A stretch of DNA of 64,000 bases from Sisyra terminalis. Its lineage: Eukaryota > Arthropoda > Insecta > Neuroptera > Sisyridae. The stretch is taken from positions 29,408,449-29,472,448 of the forward strand of contig OY292276.1 in assembly GCA_958496175.1 (NCBI GenBank), given 5' to 3'. The notes beneath the pieces were generated by a model. It was given only the letters and a program-made list of their open reading frames with translations, had not been told where the DNA came from and did not search any database. The stretch's first letter is position 1. Every line of letters begins with the position of its first letter. The translations under genes and the position numbers were made by a program. Below, piece by piece: positions 1 through 12,178 of the stretch.

Positions 1-208
1 TGCCCAATGAATTTGGCAATGAAAAACGAAAATTGTTTAAGATAAATGCAACAAAAAGGAAGAGTAAGTTCTTGTAGGGTTTCCCTCAAAAGAAATAAAG
101 ATTTTACTTATTAATATTAGTTTTAGACTAATTTTTAAGTCGTGAATTAAAGATTGTCTGGTAATTTTAAAGTTTAAATTAAAAATGTACAGGATATTTA
201 TTTCATAC

Positions 209-1055
209 CATCAATTTGATTCAATTTTCGCAATGTTCGGCACATTGGAGTTTTGATTCGGACTGTTTTACCCTTGGCACGAATTTGAGTCGCTCCTCGA
301 TACATCAACTCATTTAGTTTCATGCAAGTTTTTTCGCTCATGACTCCAACTTTTCGACGAAGTTCACCATAGTTGATCAAAGCGTAAAACTCCTGGACAA
401 CCTTTTTCACTTCTACAATAATGTTTTATTTAGATTAAGAAAAATGGAAGAATTAGTGTGGATAATACCATCGGAAAAAATGAGAAATTTGGAGACTTTT
501 TGCCACGAGCGATAGTAAAAATGACGAACTTGTTCTTTCGTCTTGATTTGGCTGTCTTGGACGCCTTTTTTCTTGTATTTGCTCGCGATATAGTCATGGA
601 CAGCATCGAAGTCCTTTCCATATTCCTTGATGGCGTCGAAAAAGTGAGTCTTGTCTTCATGGGACCAAACTACTTTAGGTCGAATGATTTTCGCTTTGGG
701 CTCGATTCGATCGCTTTCCTTGCCGATTTGATTTTCTTCTACAATCAAATTCATTTCGTCAATTCAAAAGAAGGGATCTTAACCACCAAAAAATTAACTT
801 ACCTTTTTTCTCCAGGTGATTAACAACATTTGCACTTAAATTAGTTGAGTCCAATTTAAGCTTCTTAATCACACGAGCACTGCTTCGCAGTTGCTGGCAA
901 TTCTTTCCTCCTGAATTCTGATCAGAACTATCCAAAGGATTGTATGTAGTCACCGAACCTAAAATTTCCTCGTCTGGCTGAGTAAATAAAACATCGTCTT
1001 TGGAACAATGGCTCGTTAAAACGCCTGTTTCCATCTTCATCACATTAAATTCCAT
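209..1055 (-). CDS. crm: cramped-like SANT-domain chromatin protein, 5' part of gene (partial)
   Basis: Three coding exons read right to left: 1055-803, 738-469 and 412-209. Introns 739-802 (64 bp) and 413-468 (56 bp) have GT/AG borders, and all three exons end in phase 1, so the frame runs through without a stop. The first exon gives an acidic, low-complexity N terminus. The second contains a SANT/Myb-like domain (KVVWSHEDKTHFFDAIKEYG, then KEQVRHFYYRSW). The third carries the downstream conserved block (YALINYGELRRKVG, MCRTLRKLNQIDG). This order matches animal Cramped/CRAMP1, a nuclear Polycomb-linked chromatin regulator; that role comes from the family. The donor after 209 (GTATGAAA) shows that the gene continues left, and no convincing next exon lies in bases 1-208. 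The start at 1055 is the first in-frame ATG; M6 and M8 are alternatives. No damage is seen. Confidence 0.88.
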
Positions 1056-1728
1056 AAAACCAAATATTAAACACCATAGTTTTTATGACTACAACTAATC
1101 ACACACAAAACCAAGAAAATGCCTCCAGTGCTATCATTTTGCTCAATCACTCCAGTTTATTCGTCACACATTTTGCCATTGCGAAAAGTAGAACATTTTT
1201 AAATGAAAATTCAGTGAAATTGTCGAAAAGAGTAATTAGTTTACACTAAATAAATCACTTGAAAAGAAACTGCAAATGGCCATCATCACTCGCATCATCA
1301 CTGTTCACAATAACTGAAGCAAACCAAATTAGCAATCAATCATATTAATGTTTTGATATTATTTAGCACCAAAAGTTTTAGATTATGTATATGCTTGTTT
1401 TTAAGTCAATAAAACCGGACGTTATATTTTTATTTGAATAATTCATTGTTTGAAATGTTTATGTTCTTCCCACCGTCAAAAATATTTACAACGTTTACAA
1501 CAGCGAAAACATTTTAACTATGATGATATGGTAGAGTTTCAACTTACCATCCTTTTTGACAAGTCTCTTGACATCTTGAGCTTTTTCGCTTTAAGAGTTG
1601 GTGACCGTTATGGTGATATTGCCAAAGGTTGGTAATAAAATTCAAATTTATCACCGATTGTTGGCGGAACCGTTTGGGTTTTCAACAATCAAATACAAAG
1701 GAAATTAAAGTAACAGTTACTACACTTA
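1056..1728. other. 5' flank of the cramped-like gene
   Basis: This stretch lies upstream of the minus-strand cramped-like gene and should hold its 5' UTR and promoter. I see no clear TATA box, no CpG-rich block and no other coding region; the short open frame near 1450-1635 has no recognisable content. Confidence 0.4.
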
Positions 1729-1736
1729 ATTTTTCA

Positions 1737-2352
1737 GGGGATACTACGATTCTTTCGGCGCCACGATGCTACGACGGATTCTTATAGATAAAAAAAACGA
1801 TTTTTTTTTTCGAAATATCGCTTAGTTTACGAAATATCGACCCCTAAAAATAAAAAAATTAATTGATTTTTTTCACTTTTTTAGATGGATTTCTCTGGAT
1901 TTTTATGAAAAAAAGGTAAATGCTTACAATTGTAGCTCCACCAATTATTTGTACTAAAAAAAATAAACAAGGGGTCCAGGGGTGAAGCCCCGATGAGGGC
2001 CCTTCTCCAATGAAATGTATATTTAATAATGGCCTGACTGACTTGCAAAGTAAATTAAAAACAAAATTGAAAACGCAATATTGCTGATATGGGGGACTCT
2101 TTGCTTATATTTAATTATTTTTTTTGGCACAAAAATAATTGGTGGAGCTATGGTTATAATAATTTACCTTTTTTTATGAAAATTATGAAAAATACGTCTA
2201 CAAAAAGGAAGAACAATAATTAATTTTTCAATTTTTAAGTATCGATATTTCGTAAACTTAGCGAGATACAGAAACATTTTCGTTATTTTTTTCGTCGAGA
2301 TCTATAAAAATCCATCGTAAAATCGTAACGTCGGAAGAATTGTAGTCTTGCC
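1737..2352. mobile_element. 616-bp fold-back DNA transposon (MITE) with 8-bp target duplication
   Basis: The two halves are long inverted repeats. The left end reads GGGGATACTACGATTCTTTC and the right end, read on the other strand, GGCAAGACTACAATTCTTCC. Similarity continues inward through the shared blocks TTTACGAAATATCGA and AGCTCCACCAATTAT to a central C/G-rich loop near 1972-2012. The flanks carry an exact 8-bp direct repeat, ATTTTTCA (1729-1736 and 2353-2360). An 8-bp duplication is typical of hAT, P and Merlin superfamilies; the ends do not start with CAG, so hAT is not certain. No coding capacity. Confidence 0.85.
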
Positions 2353-2360
2353 ATTTTTCA

Positions 2361-3010
2361 AGTAAATTAATATACAATTGAAAACTTGTGAGTATAATTT
2401 CGATGAAAAAAACCATAATATAGATTATATGGGCCCTGAAATTTGAGTCTGTGGGTAATAATAATTATACATATATAAAGAAATGTATGCCTTTCTTCAT
2501 CTAAATCTTCCCGGTCTGTTATCATAGAAACGGGACAAACGTCAAAATAAACAAATTAATAATATTATAAATTAAAATTGAAAGTGTAAATATTATTTTA
2601 GTGAATAGATTTTAATTGTCGTTTTTCAACTTTTAGGTAAATTTAACAAACTATTGTATTAATTTTTCTTATTTTTAATAAAAATTCTACTTTTAGAGCA
2701 ACGCTTGAAGTTTATATTTACACTAATTTATAATACATGCATTAACATTATACATAAAATAAATTAAAACAAATCATTTATCTTTTGAAATAGGTAGAGC
2801 AGAAGATGGTAATTTGGTCCCCCACTTTGTTTTTTTACATTATCTCAAACAAAAAAATGGCGAGGTATTAAGTTTTTAGATATTAGCATTCCTTAAATAT
2901 CTAGTTATTTGTTTTCAACAAAATAATGAATGAAAACACAACGATTTTTTCATAATCTAGTTTATTATTAGTAAATATCAAAATGTTCGATTGTCGTCTT
3001 AGGGTGGTAT
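2361..3010. other. A+T-rich intergenic stretch
   Basis: No gene or transposon boundary could be recognised here. The sequence is A+T-rich with a few isolated G/C runs (near 2431 and 2817). Confidence 0.3.
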
Positions 3011-3074
3011 TATGGACCTCCGGGGGCCATTTTAAATGTATGAGATAAAACAAAGCAAAATATTTTTTTATAAA

Positions 3075-3345
3075 CTAAATAACATGGAAATATCTCTTAA
3101 CGACAATAATGCTTGAACTAATTTGTGAATGGATTGTTCTGAATCCAGCTAAATGGATGAATCCCCGGTAGCTCCAGGTGAGGCACTTTTCATGAAAAAG
3201 TCTGTAAAGTTTTTCCTTGGAAAAATCATCATCGGCGACCCAAAGATCCCTGAAGCACTCTTGCAGCACACTACAGTCAACAGTGAACCACGTTCTGTCG
3301 CTGTCAAAGCTCCTATTTACCTTCTTCCCTTTTTATCTTGAGTTA
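3075..3345 (-). other. coding-like segment of unknown family
   Basis: A minus-strand frame stays open from about 3345 to 3075, and its composition is more protein-like than that of its surroundings (for example TWFTVDCSVLQECFRDLWVA and WSYRGFIHLAGFRTIHSQI). It starts inside an open frame, so the 3269 ATG need not be the true start. I do not recognise the family. It is bracketed by two G/C-rich blocks at 3011-3030 and 3370-3388 that share ATGGCCCCCGG. It could be a decayed transposon exon or a small host exon. Confidence 0.3.
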
Positions 3346-3543
3346 CTTACGATTGGAATATTGTGTAATATGGCCCCCGGGGCCATAAAAGGTGCACGAT
3401 GAGGGGGCCGTATTAGCACTTTTATATGTTTTTAACGAAACATCACAAAAAAAGTAAAATAACATAAAACTCACTAAATTTACCTTAGAAGCCGTGGGAT
3501 AAACCGTCTTCAATTCATGTAAACCTTAGTAAACACCGTAAAT

Positions 3544-3774
3544 TTACTTATTTTCAACCAACCGGCACGTACGTGGCAAAGTTTGATAGATGCACGTTTC
3601 GATTCGCTGATGTGACAAAAAATTTAAGTCATTTAATAGTCTTCGCGGGCAATTAACTATGTACTGAACTACTTCTATCGATATTCCCAAAAAAATATAG
3701 GTGGCAGTAGTAAAATAGGAAAATATTGAGGGGTGACAAATTACCATCGGGTACCACATTTCGACCTTCTCCAT
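3544..3774 (-). other. short open frame, possible two-exon fragment, unknown
   Basis: A 76-codon minus-strand frame. A donor after codon 10 (ATG|GTAATT) and an acceptor (TTCAG) at about 3670 would join a short N terminus in phase to YIVNCPRRLLNDLNFLSHQ and then QRIETCIYQTLPRTCRLVEN. The peptide looks more protein-like than chance A+T-rich frames, but no family is recognised. It may belong with the segment at 3075-3345. Support is weak. Confidence 0.2.
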
Positions 3775-3779
3775 TAGAT

Positions 3780-6700
3780 AATTTTATCGTCTTGAGTCAG
3801 TGGAAAAGGTAGATGGTATCAAACGTATCAAAGTTAGGCCACACGCAGAAAAGTCAATATATTTAAGCCACACCCCCTCCTCCTCTGAGGGTATGTTAAT
3901 TTACCCTCTAGAAATCACTTTACAATTAGTCATCTAAGCAGAGAATTAGACAAATCATCCTATTTCATATAGTTATAATAAAGATTAAAGGCTGTTATTT
4001 TTTCTGAGTAATGCCTATACTTTTATAATACATACGTGCAAATTTCAGTAAAATGGTTGCACTTATTGTTGAGAATTTTTTTTTCTATTGATTTATCGTT
4101 TCTTACGATTTATTCTCAAACAAAAAGAAAGCTGAAACTTGGAGTATCAACGTACCTTTTTAGTACCAACAGTCTTCCAAAAATGGTTCAAATACCTTCT
4201 GAGGCCGATTTTTCAATGTAATCGTCTTATGATTTTTCGTATACCTTTTACTTTAGTCAACATTTTTGAACAATCGTAATTATTTACTATATTTTTTTTT
4301 CTAATTTCAGATATAGTTTAATTGATTGTGAAAATAAAGTTTTCCTGAAAAACTTATTATAAGCCCATGCACATTGATACATATTTTGAAAAAATTACTA
4401 TAATTTTTCTGTCTACTCAATATTTTTTTTAATTTTTAGAAAATTATTCACTGGATCTTGCCTCAAATTGAAATTATAGAATGGCCTTTTGGAAAAACAG
4501 TTTTTCTTACTTGTATCATATTAAAACACTCAGTATTGAATAAATTAGTGGAAAACTTAGTATTTACACAATTAACTTTCATAGAAAAAAAATTAAAGTT
4601 ATTTCTAGGGTAGAAAAATGTTTTCCGTGCTGGAAAATATGAAAAAATATTTACATTAATATCTTTTTTATGATAACCGCTCAATGATCCGTTTATATCT
4701 CGGTTTCAATGTATGGACTGTGATGTCACAGAAGATCCATAAGCACAACCTATCGTTTTCGGTTTCTCATTTGCTCATTAGCATATATTTTTTCTCTGCC
4801 AAAATATACATTTTTCAGAATTTAAAATTGGTTTTTCTTCACTTTAATAATGACTTCTTGGGTTAAAAAAATAGCATATAGTCTATTTTATTACATAGAA
4901 AAATATAAATACAATTAATAATTTAATTTATGTACGGCTCTTTACCGAGTATTAAAAACTGGATTGCGACTCTCTTAGGTCTTATGTAAGCAGTTAAGCA
5001 CCCCTGATATATACTATAGCCATAATCGCTATAACATTCTTAGCTTTGACTATCACTTGGTGTTCCTGTACGAGTGGTATCTATTCATAAAATGAACTTT
5101 GACCAAAATGTCATAGCAGTGTCTATCTACTTTGCATATCTGACTGAGGATATTTTCAATTAATCAAATATCAACAAATGTGTTCTGCTACAAATATTTA
5201 GTGAATTAATGGGATGAATGGGATAGTTAAGGTGGTTAAGGTTTTCATGTTATATATTTCATAGTTTTTAAAGGAAACCAAACGAAATAAAAATTTCGAT
5301 TGAATTTGGAAACTTATACTTAGAGTATAAAATTCTAAAAGAGACTTAATTGGGAATCTATATAGGTTTAACATTAAGCATATGTTAAAAAAGATTGATT
5401 GAAGAAAATGTTGAATTTAAAAAAAAACACCACTTGACGAATTTATGATGTTAATTGGTGAATCAGCAAAAACGTAAAGTTATAGTATAAACGATATAAA
5501 TAATAGTAGTGTAAACAATAGTATACCTACCAGGTACACTTACCAGTGGGAAATTCATGTTGAAATTATCTTTCAAAAATTAAGAAAACTACAGAAAAGG
5601 TGAAGTTATAAAGACCAATTAACTTATTTTTTATCGATTATAATGCAAAATTAAGTTCTCGCGAGATTGAGAATTTTCATTCCCGTAAAATACTGGAATA
5701 TGAATTATAAATAATTTGAATTACAAAGAAATAAAAATGTATTTTTCGTAGGATAAAATTTTGATTAATGGGTAAAAAAAAATATCAGTATGGTATTACC
5801 TATGTTTAGCGTTATTGTAGTCATACTCATATCATATTATATATTTACACTAGTGGTTAGCGTCCAAGGCGGAAAATTTACAGGGGTCACAATAAATGGA
5901 GCTTCAGAAAATATTTTTTTCTTAGTATGAATAAAAATGCTTCAGAAAGTGAAACCATTTTTAACTTTGCCGATTATTGAGAGTTCTTCAAAATTAAAAA
6001 CACTGAAGTTTTTTTTATTAAATTTTGTTCGAATGCTTACCTATTTGAACTAATTTACCTAATTTGACTCTGGTTATGATTCATATAAGATAAGTGAAAC
6101 TATTTCCTTGTTAGCAAAAAACCATCTGAGCTTTTAAATGCTTTTTGTCTGGTATTCATCCTACTATCTTAAACTATAGCCAGTTTTTAATAATGTAAAA
6201 TATATTGTTTAGTAATAAGTTTAAATGAGGATTAACCATTAAGTCACAATGAACAGCAGCAGATTTAGGCTTGATATGTCGCCTTTTTTGCTTTATGAGA
6301 AAGTGATTATTACAGTTAAACATTTAATTTATCTTTCTTCATTTTATCTTTTTAAGGGGGTTCTCCTGTTAAAGACCAATGAAACCAATGAAAAAAATAT
6401 AGATTTCAATTAATTGGCTTACCTTAAAAAACTAAACGGGAATTTAATATGTAAGCATGGAAAAGCTACGATTAAAAGCATGGAATGAACTAGAATCTAT
6501 TGAAAATATGGAAGTTTAGATCTTTGGTAGACCTATGAAGAAAAAGATTGGTATTTCAGGTTTTTTTTTTTGGTGTGTGTTTGTTATGAAAAGAATAATA
6601 ATATTCGAATATTTTCGATCATTTTAGATCATTTCATGTGTCTATATGTGCTTAATTTACCCTATAAATTGGAAACCAGCTCATTTAACGGTTTTCGATA

Positions 6701-7012
6701 TATGATGGAGACAATTTTGAAAAATATAGTTTTGATAAAAACGTATTTAAAGTTTCAAGAACGATTAAACGACTTTTGCGTCTTTATAAATATTTCAAGT
6801 TTTAAAAAAAAAAACACTTTAATATCGTATCCTAGATATGAGAAGTATTTTATACAAAAAAAAACGTATTTTTTGAACTCATCACATTGGACAACCCCAG
6901 TGATACTTTCCCAAAATTTAACCAAGGAGTTCGCATTTGCAGTAAATATTTTCTATTCCTTTTTTTAAGTATTAATATTACCATTGAAATATTGTTTGGC
7001 AGAGTAGTAGTA
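3780..7012. other. A+T-rich intergenic region, no gene seen
   Basis: About 3.2 kb with no recognisable coding region or element boundary. Open frames, including one of 132 codons at 6570-6968, are rich in F, I, N, K and Y and look like by-products of base composition. Confidence 0.4.
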
Positions 7013-7020
7013 ACAATTGA

Positions 7021-7635
7021 TTAGGGCCGATGGTTTAAGAGTTAATAAAGATACTTTTTAGGTGGATTCTCCAAAGATGCTTTTCTGAGGGTTCGCACGA
7101 ACCCTTTGATATGAATGCAGTTCATGCGAGCCCCCTGTTAATCAGAAAAAAAACTATACTGTTTTTATAATTATCAGTGGTTTTCTACTGCTCTTTCGAT
7201 TGTAAGCTATTTCTTTCAAATACCTATCGTATTTCGCCATTCATAATGCTAATATTTAAATTCAACGTGAATATAAACAATAATTGTTTTTTTTTCTGAT
7301 AGATTATAATATTCATCAGCATTATAATATATCATAGCTAATGAATATTATAATCTATCAGAAAAAAAAAGAATTATTGTTCATATTCACTTTGAATTTG
7401 AATATAAGTGCTATAATTATGACAAAATACGATAGATATTTGAAAGAAACAGCTTAGAATCGAAAAAGCAGTTGAAAATCACTGATAATTATAAAAAACG
7501 AAAGTATTTTTTTTTCTTATTAACTCGGGGCATGAATTGTATTCATATCAAAGGGTTCGTGCGAACCCCCAGAAAAGCATTTTTGGAGAACCCCCTGAAA
7601 AAAGTCATTATTAATTCTTAAACCATCGGCCCTAA
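7021..7635. mobile_element. 615-bp fold-back element (MITE) with TTAGGGCCGATGG ends
   Basis: The left terminus TTAGGGCCGATGGTTTAAGA is repeated exactly in inverse orientation at the right end, and the arms match with small differences almost to the centre, where two A-rich runs flank an inner palindrome (about 7290-7366). If the outer TA is the target duplication, the ends begin GGGCCGATGG and suit a Tc1/mariner-type MITE; other readings are possible. It encodes no protein. G-rich sections (7086-7106 and 7553-7570) also match between the arms. Confidence 0.8.
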
Positions 7636-8099
7636 TCGATGGTTACTGGATAAATTTATTGAAGGAGAATTCGACATATTTCTTCAGTATTTTGCGATAA
7701 AGGAGAATTAGACGGCATCTTTTGTGTTACAGAATGGTTTGACTGCATTTCTTCATTATCTTGTGCTAAAGTTAACTGGTTCATTATGGGGATTCATTTG
7801 GTCATTATAGAGAGATTTCGTTGAATTTTGTATCATAAAATTAAATATTTTTGGAATTTTCTTTAGTAAATTATATATTTTTTAAATTCTTCTGTTTTTT
7901 TTTTAAATTCAGTATCACTAAGTTTTTTTCCGATAACTATTTATATTTTATTAGAAAATAATATAAAAATTATACAAGGTGTGCCAAAGAAACTTACTTA
8001 CCTACTTGAAAGGCCAATAAAAACAAAGTACTCTAGTTATTGTTCCAATTCTTTTTTTATTTGAGAATACAATGTCCCAAATTTTAATTCATATAGTTT

Positions 8100-8560
8100 T
8101 GAAATTTACAGTAATTAAGTCGATTTCTGAAGTTCGTCTTCACTTTTCGCAGCATATCAACCGGTATGTTGACGATGGCATCGCGAATGTTATTCCTGAG
8201 GCTATTCCGATTCCTGAGCTATGGTCTGTGGTCGATCGACATAAACCAGGGATTTCAAATAACCCCATAAATAAAAATCACATGGAGCCAAATTTGAAGA
8301 GCGTGCCGGTCATGGAGATCGTCTCTGAGAGAGATGAGGCGGTCGAGGAAACAAAATCGCGTTCAGATAATTCTTGCATAACAGCCAATTTATAGGGATG
8401 TAATTGAAGGTCTTCATAGAGAATTCGTCGAACAGTCGTACCAGAAATTTCCAGAGCAGCAGCATATTTGCGAGTCGAACGCCGAGGAAAACGTAGAATT
8501 GACTGCCTCAGTCTTTCGATATTTTCCGGAGTTCTGGTGGTCTTTTAATGTCAATTTTTA
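8100..8560 (-). pseudogene. decayed Tc1/mariner-related (helix-turn-helix/DDE) transposase
   Basis: Read right to left, about 8550-8400 encodes a helix-turn-helix block of insect Tc1/mariner-related transposases: RTPENIERLRQSILRFPRRS, then KYAAALEISGTTVRRILYED and LQLHPYKLAVMQELSERDFV. Further left (about 8270-8100) the minus strand carries the C-terminal region of the same family, with stops and frame changes. The catalytic middle is missing, so this is an internally deleted, dead copy. Confidence 0.7.
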
Positions 8561-8571
8561 TTTATGAGGTT

Positions 8572-8695
8572 ATTTAAAATCCCTGGTTTATGTCGATCGA
8601 CCACAGACCATAGCTCACCTCAGGAACAACATTCGTGACGCCATCGCCAACATACCGGTTGATATGCTGCGAATTTTTTAATTACTGTTTAATAA
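8572..8695 (+). pseudogene. second fragment of the same Tc1/mariner-related transposase, opposite strand
   Basis: The plus strand encodes VYVDRPQTIAHLRNNIRDAI then ANIPVDML, the C-terminal part of the family whose N-terminal part lies at 8400-8550 on the minus strand. The same C-terminal block is present in inverse orientation at 8150-8270, so the two sequences form an inverted repeat of about 120 bp around the helix-turn-helix piece. It ends in a stop just before the hAT remnant. Confidence 0.65.
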
Positions 8696-8703
8696 ATCTC
8701 GAT

Positions 8704-10750
8704 TTAGTTCACAAAAATTGGATATAATGGTTTTAACATCTAATTCTGCACATACATCATTTTCAATGCTAAATAACGTCAAACTATTTAGCCTATCTTG
8801 TGACATAATTGTTCTTAAGTAAGTTTAAATCAATTTCAATTTAGAAAAACTACGTTCGCCACTTGCTACACTAGCAGGTAAAGTAAACAGTATTCTTAAG
8901 GCAATTGAAAAGTTAGGGAAAGCTAAATTATTGGATACAATATAATTAATAATATCAAAAGGTTTTCGAATATTAAAATCAATCTTCTGAAAAATATCCC
9001 GGAAAGCACACAACTCATCAAATAACTATTGCATTTACGTCTTTACTGTCGCCGTCCTTTAAAATAGTCTCTAAATCGTTACAATAGTTTCTTAAAGATT
9101 CATTATTATTTTCCGGTGATTTATTCAAAAAAACTAAATTTTCAAAATATGTCTTTGATTATTCAAAACGATCGTTTGTCGAACACATTGCAACATCTAA
9201 AAGCGTATAAAATACATTGATTTTAAATTGATCTAGTGGAGATCGAGGCGATTCGTCGGATTGCTTATAATCAAATTGTCGTGTGTTCTTTCGTTGTCGC
9301 ACTTCCGAACTATTTTTAAATTCTTGTTCTCCATCCACCTCTTCGTTCAATTCTTTTGCGGTTGTTAGAGCATCCTTAAATTTCAGTTCTGATCGATAAT
9401 CTTGCAAAAATATTTTTGAATTTTCAATTGATTCTAATGCATGTGTAATATTAATTTTTGGGTCTTGGAACATTTTACTTACAGGATTTATTCTATTGAG
9501 CCAATTATGCCAAATTATAAGAGAGCAAAGAAGTTTGTAGTCTTTTATTTTTAAATATACTACTCGTATTTCATGTTGGATTTCTTTATTAAAATTTTCA
9601 TTATTTTCAATATCAAAAAGTGCATCGTAAACTTCTCCTAACTGATATCGTAAGTGCCGAATTGCATTAATCTTACTTTCTCATCGTGTATCTGATGGTT
9701 GTTTTAAAGTTAAAGTTTTAACGTATTTTAAAAGTATTGTCCAACGCTTAGTAGAAGATGAAAAGAAATTATGTATTTCTTGAATGATATTAAAAAAACT
9801 AATTGTATCTGTATTCACCTTAGCTGCATCGTTAGTAATTAAATTTAGAGTATGGGCAGCACAAGGTAAGAAAAAAACTCGAGGATTTTTGTTCACAAGT
9901 AAATTTTGCAGCCCATTTTTTACCTTTTCATATTTGCTCCATTGTCATAACCCTGACCACGCATGCCTTTAACAGGAATGTTCCATTTTTCCAGATGATC
10001 TATTATTGTTGATCATAAACCACGTCCTGTTTAATTAGTTATATCAACAAAACCTAAAAAAAATTCCCTTATTTTTACTACTTCATTCTCAAAGAAACAA
10101 ATCGAACAATAATTGTCATCTTTTCTGTTTTACTTTTTTGCATCAGGTGTACAATATAATCCTATTGAATAATATTTAGATTTTCGTAGCGAGAGCAAAA
10201 TTTAATCCCTGATCGCTTTACGTAAAATTTCCAACAATTCATGTTGACTTTCCTTACTCAAATAGTGAACTCTATTGTTCCGTTAAAGAGCTCTATCAAC
10301 ATGCTTTTCCATAACAGGATCAAATTTTGCAAAAAGCTCAACTAATTTTAAGAAATTGCCGTTGTTTCTTTCATATAATCTATCTGATGGTCCCTGAAAA
10401 GCTATATTTTGGCTAGCAAGGAATTTTATAATTTCTATAATGCGATCTAAAACACTCCTCCAATGCCTCTTTTCCATCTCATACATGCTTTGAGTCTGAC
10501 AATCAATAGTAGTTTTGTTTTTAAGGTATCTTTAAAGTATTATTACCTAGGTCTTTCCATTGTAAAAAAATTCTCATATGAGGTTAGGCTAATCTCATGT
10601 TTATGCAAAGTTGTACTAAGATTCCTCCAATCGTACTAACCTTCTACAAGACTACTAGATTCATTAAATGGGAAAAGTTTGCAACAATAAACAAAAAACA
10701 CGATTCAACTTTTCGGAATAAATAAGCCATGTTCTGGACACTAACATCTA
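8704..10750 (-). pseudogene. decayed hAT transposase, ZMYM1/DUF4371 type
   Basis: Read right to left, fragments of one transposase appear in the expected order: an N-terminal section near 10740-10540; a helical section (MEKRHWRSVLDRIIEIIKFL, 10480-10285); the DUF4371 core with WNIPVKGMRGQGYDNGANM (about 9995-9935); FFLPCAAHTLNLITNDAAK (about 9875); a divergent linker; and the C-terminal hAT dimerisation domain LPASVASGERSFSKLKLI followed by LRTIMSQDRLNSLTLFSIEN (about 8880-8730), with a terminal stop at 8704. Several frameshifts and stops break it, so it is not functional. The family is a cut-and-paste DDE transposase. Confidence 0.85.
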
Positions 10751-10839
10751 ACATAGTTAAGTAAGATTATTTATTATAATTTATTAAGTATTCCGTAGAT
10801 TCTATATTTTAATAAAATTATAGTATATATCCGAATCTC

Positions 10840-10909
10840 GTGATGGCGCCCCTTCGACGAGGTGCCCGCATGCTCCGCATGCGTCGCATGCCCGTTTCCG
10901 CCGGGCCTG
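10840..10909. mobile_element. G/C-rich block, probable terminal sequence of the hAT element
   Basis: A sharply G/C-rich 70-bp block beyond the 5' end of the hAT remnant. On the minus strand it starts CAGGCCCGGCGG and contains short palindromes built from GCATGC. CAGG-type ends are usual for hAT elements, so this may be the 5' terminus of the copy whose transposase lies at 8704-10750. No matching opposite end was found. Confidence 0.4.
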
Positions 10910-12178
10910 GTAATGATTGTTATAATACTTATAATTTATTTAACGAGTATTTATCAATGATTTCTCTACGGTTTTTATATTCTTTGGGATAAGATATATT
11001 TGACTATAAAAAAGAATCACCATAGGGTGGGAGCAGTATCTTCAAACGAATTTAGATATATTGCAAACTTTTTGTATCAACTTCTTTTTTTTAATAATTT
11101 CTTAATCTGTTTTTATTATATATAGGAACAAAAAATAAAGTTTACAATTATGGTCATCATTTGTAGCCTCTAGAGCTTACCTATATTAGCCAAAAATAGA
11201 ACATTTACAAACAAGTTGGGATTTAAACTTTCCAAGTTTTCGATCAAATGCCAGGCAGAATATCGTTGGGTTCTAATAAAGAATTTGCTGTTCAATTCAA
11301 TAAAATTTTATTACAATAATTAGGTTACAACAAACACCATTTAAAAATTTAAAAAATTAAATATTTTATTGCTTTGCAACAATTATTTTCGATTCATGAA
11401 TTTAAATCAGTCTTTGATCATAAAAATTAAAAATGAGAAACTGTAAATTATGTATAGGTACATTGCATACTTAAAGATCAATTTCCACCTATATAATTGT
11501 GTAACTTTTGTTAGATGATAGAAAGCAGCACGCATTGTATATGATTTCACTATTATAATTTTGCTAACAATAAGCACTAGCAATCTACCAAAACCTATTA
11601 GTCAATTATTAGTAATGCGAATTTTAAAGCTCGGAAAATCGAGTGACCTTTTTCCACGCAACTGTTTTTATTTTTTTATATTTTTGGTGTGATTTTTATT
11701 CCACCAATTTTATATCATTGATTTAAACTATAACTGACTATAACTTTATATTTTAAACCATAACTTCAAATTATTCCCATAGAAATATTAAAAACAACAA
11801 TGGCAATTTGATACCTTCACTACCATTTCCATTCAACAGCATTTGCCAAAGTCAAAGAACCACGGGAGATATATGAGTAGAGTGAACGTGCACCATAAGC
11901 TCCATGTTAAATTTAAATTGTTATTTCCCCTCAATTTGCCAACTGATCGTACCCTTTCCACAGCATATTTGTGCACAATATATTTTCTCACCTCTAAGTT
12001 GGCATATAGAGTAGAGCGGAATAGTTCTAACGAGGACCACGAGAAACCGCTGATTTAAAAAAAAGGTAAGAAAGTGGGGGCCCGATAACATTCATTATAT
12101 TTTTAACAAAATTATAATCAGGTTCACTTTACTTATACAGTTCAGTGCAAAGAACTTTCTAGGAGCCATTCATAAATT
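10910..12178. other. A+T-rich intergenic region
   Basis: No recognisable coding region. A 71-codon open frame at 11843-12058 has no family resemblance that I can see. Confidence 0.35.

Noticed and set aside
6570..6968. 132-codon plus-strand open frame
   Set aside because: Composition is dominated by F, I, N, K, Y and L; no domain, no splice context. Chance frame in A+T-rich DNA.
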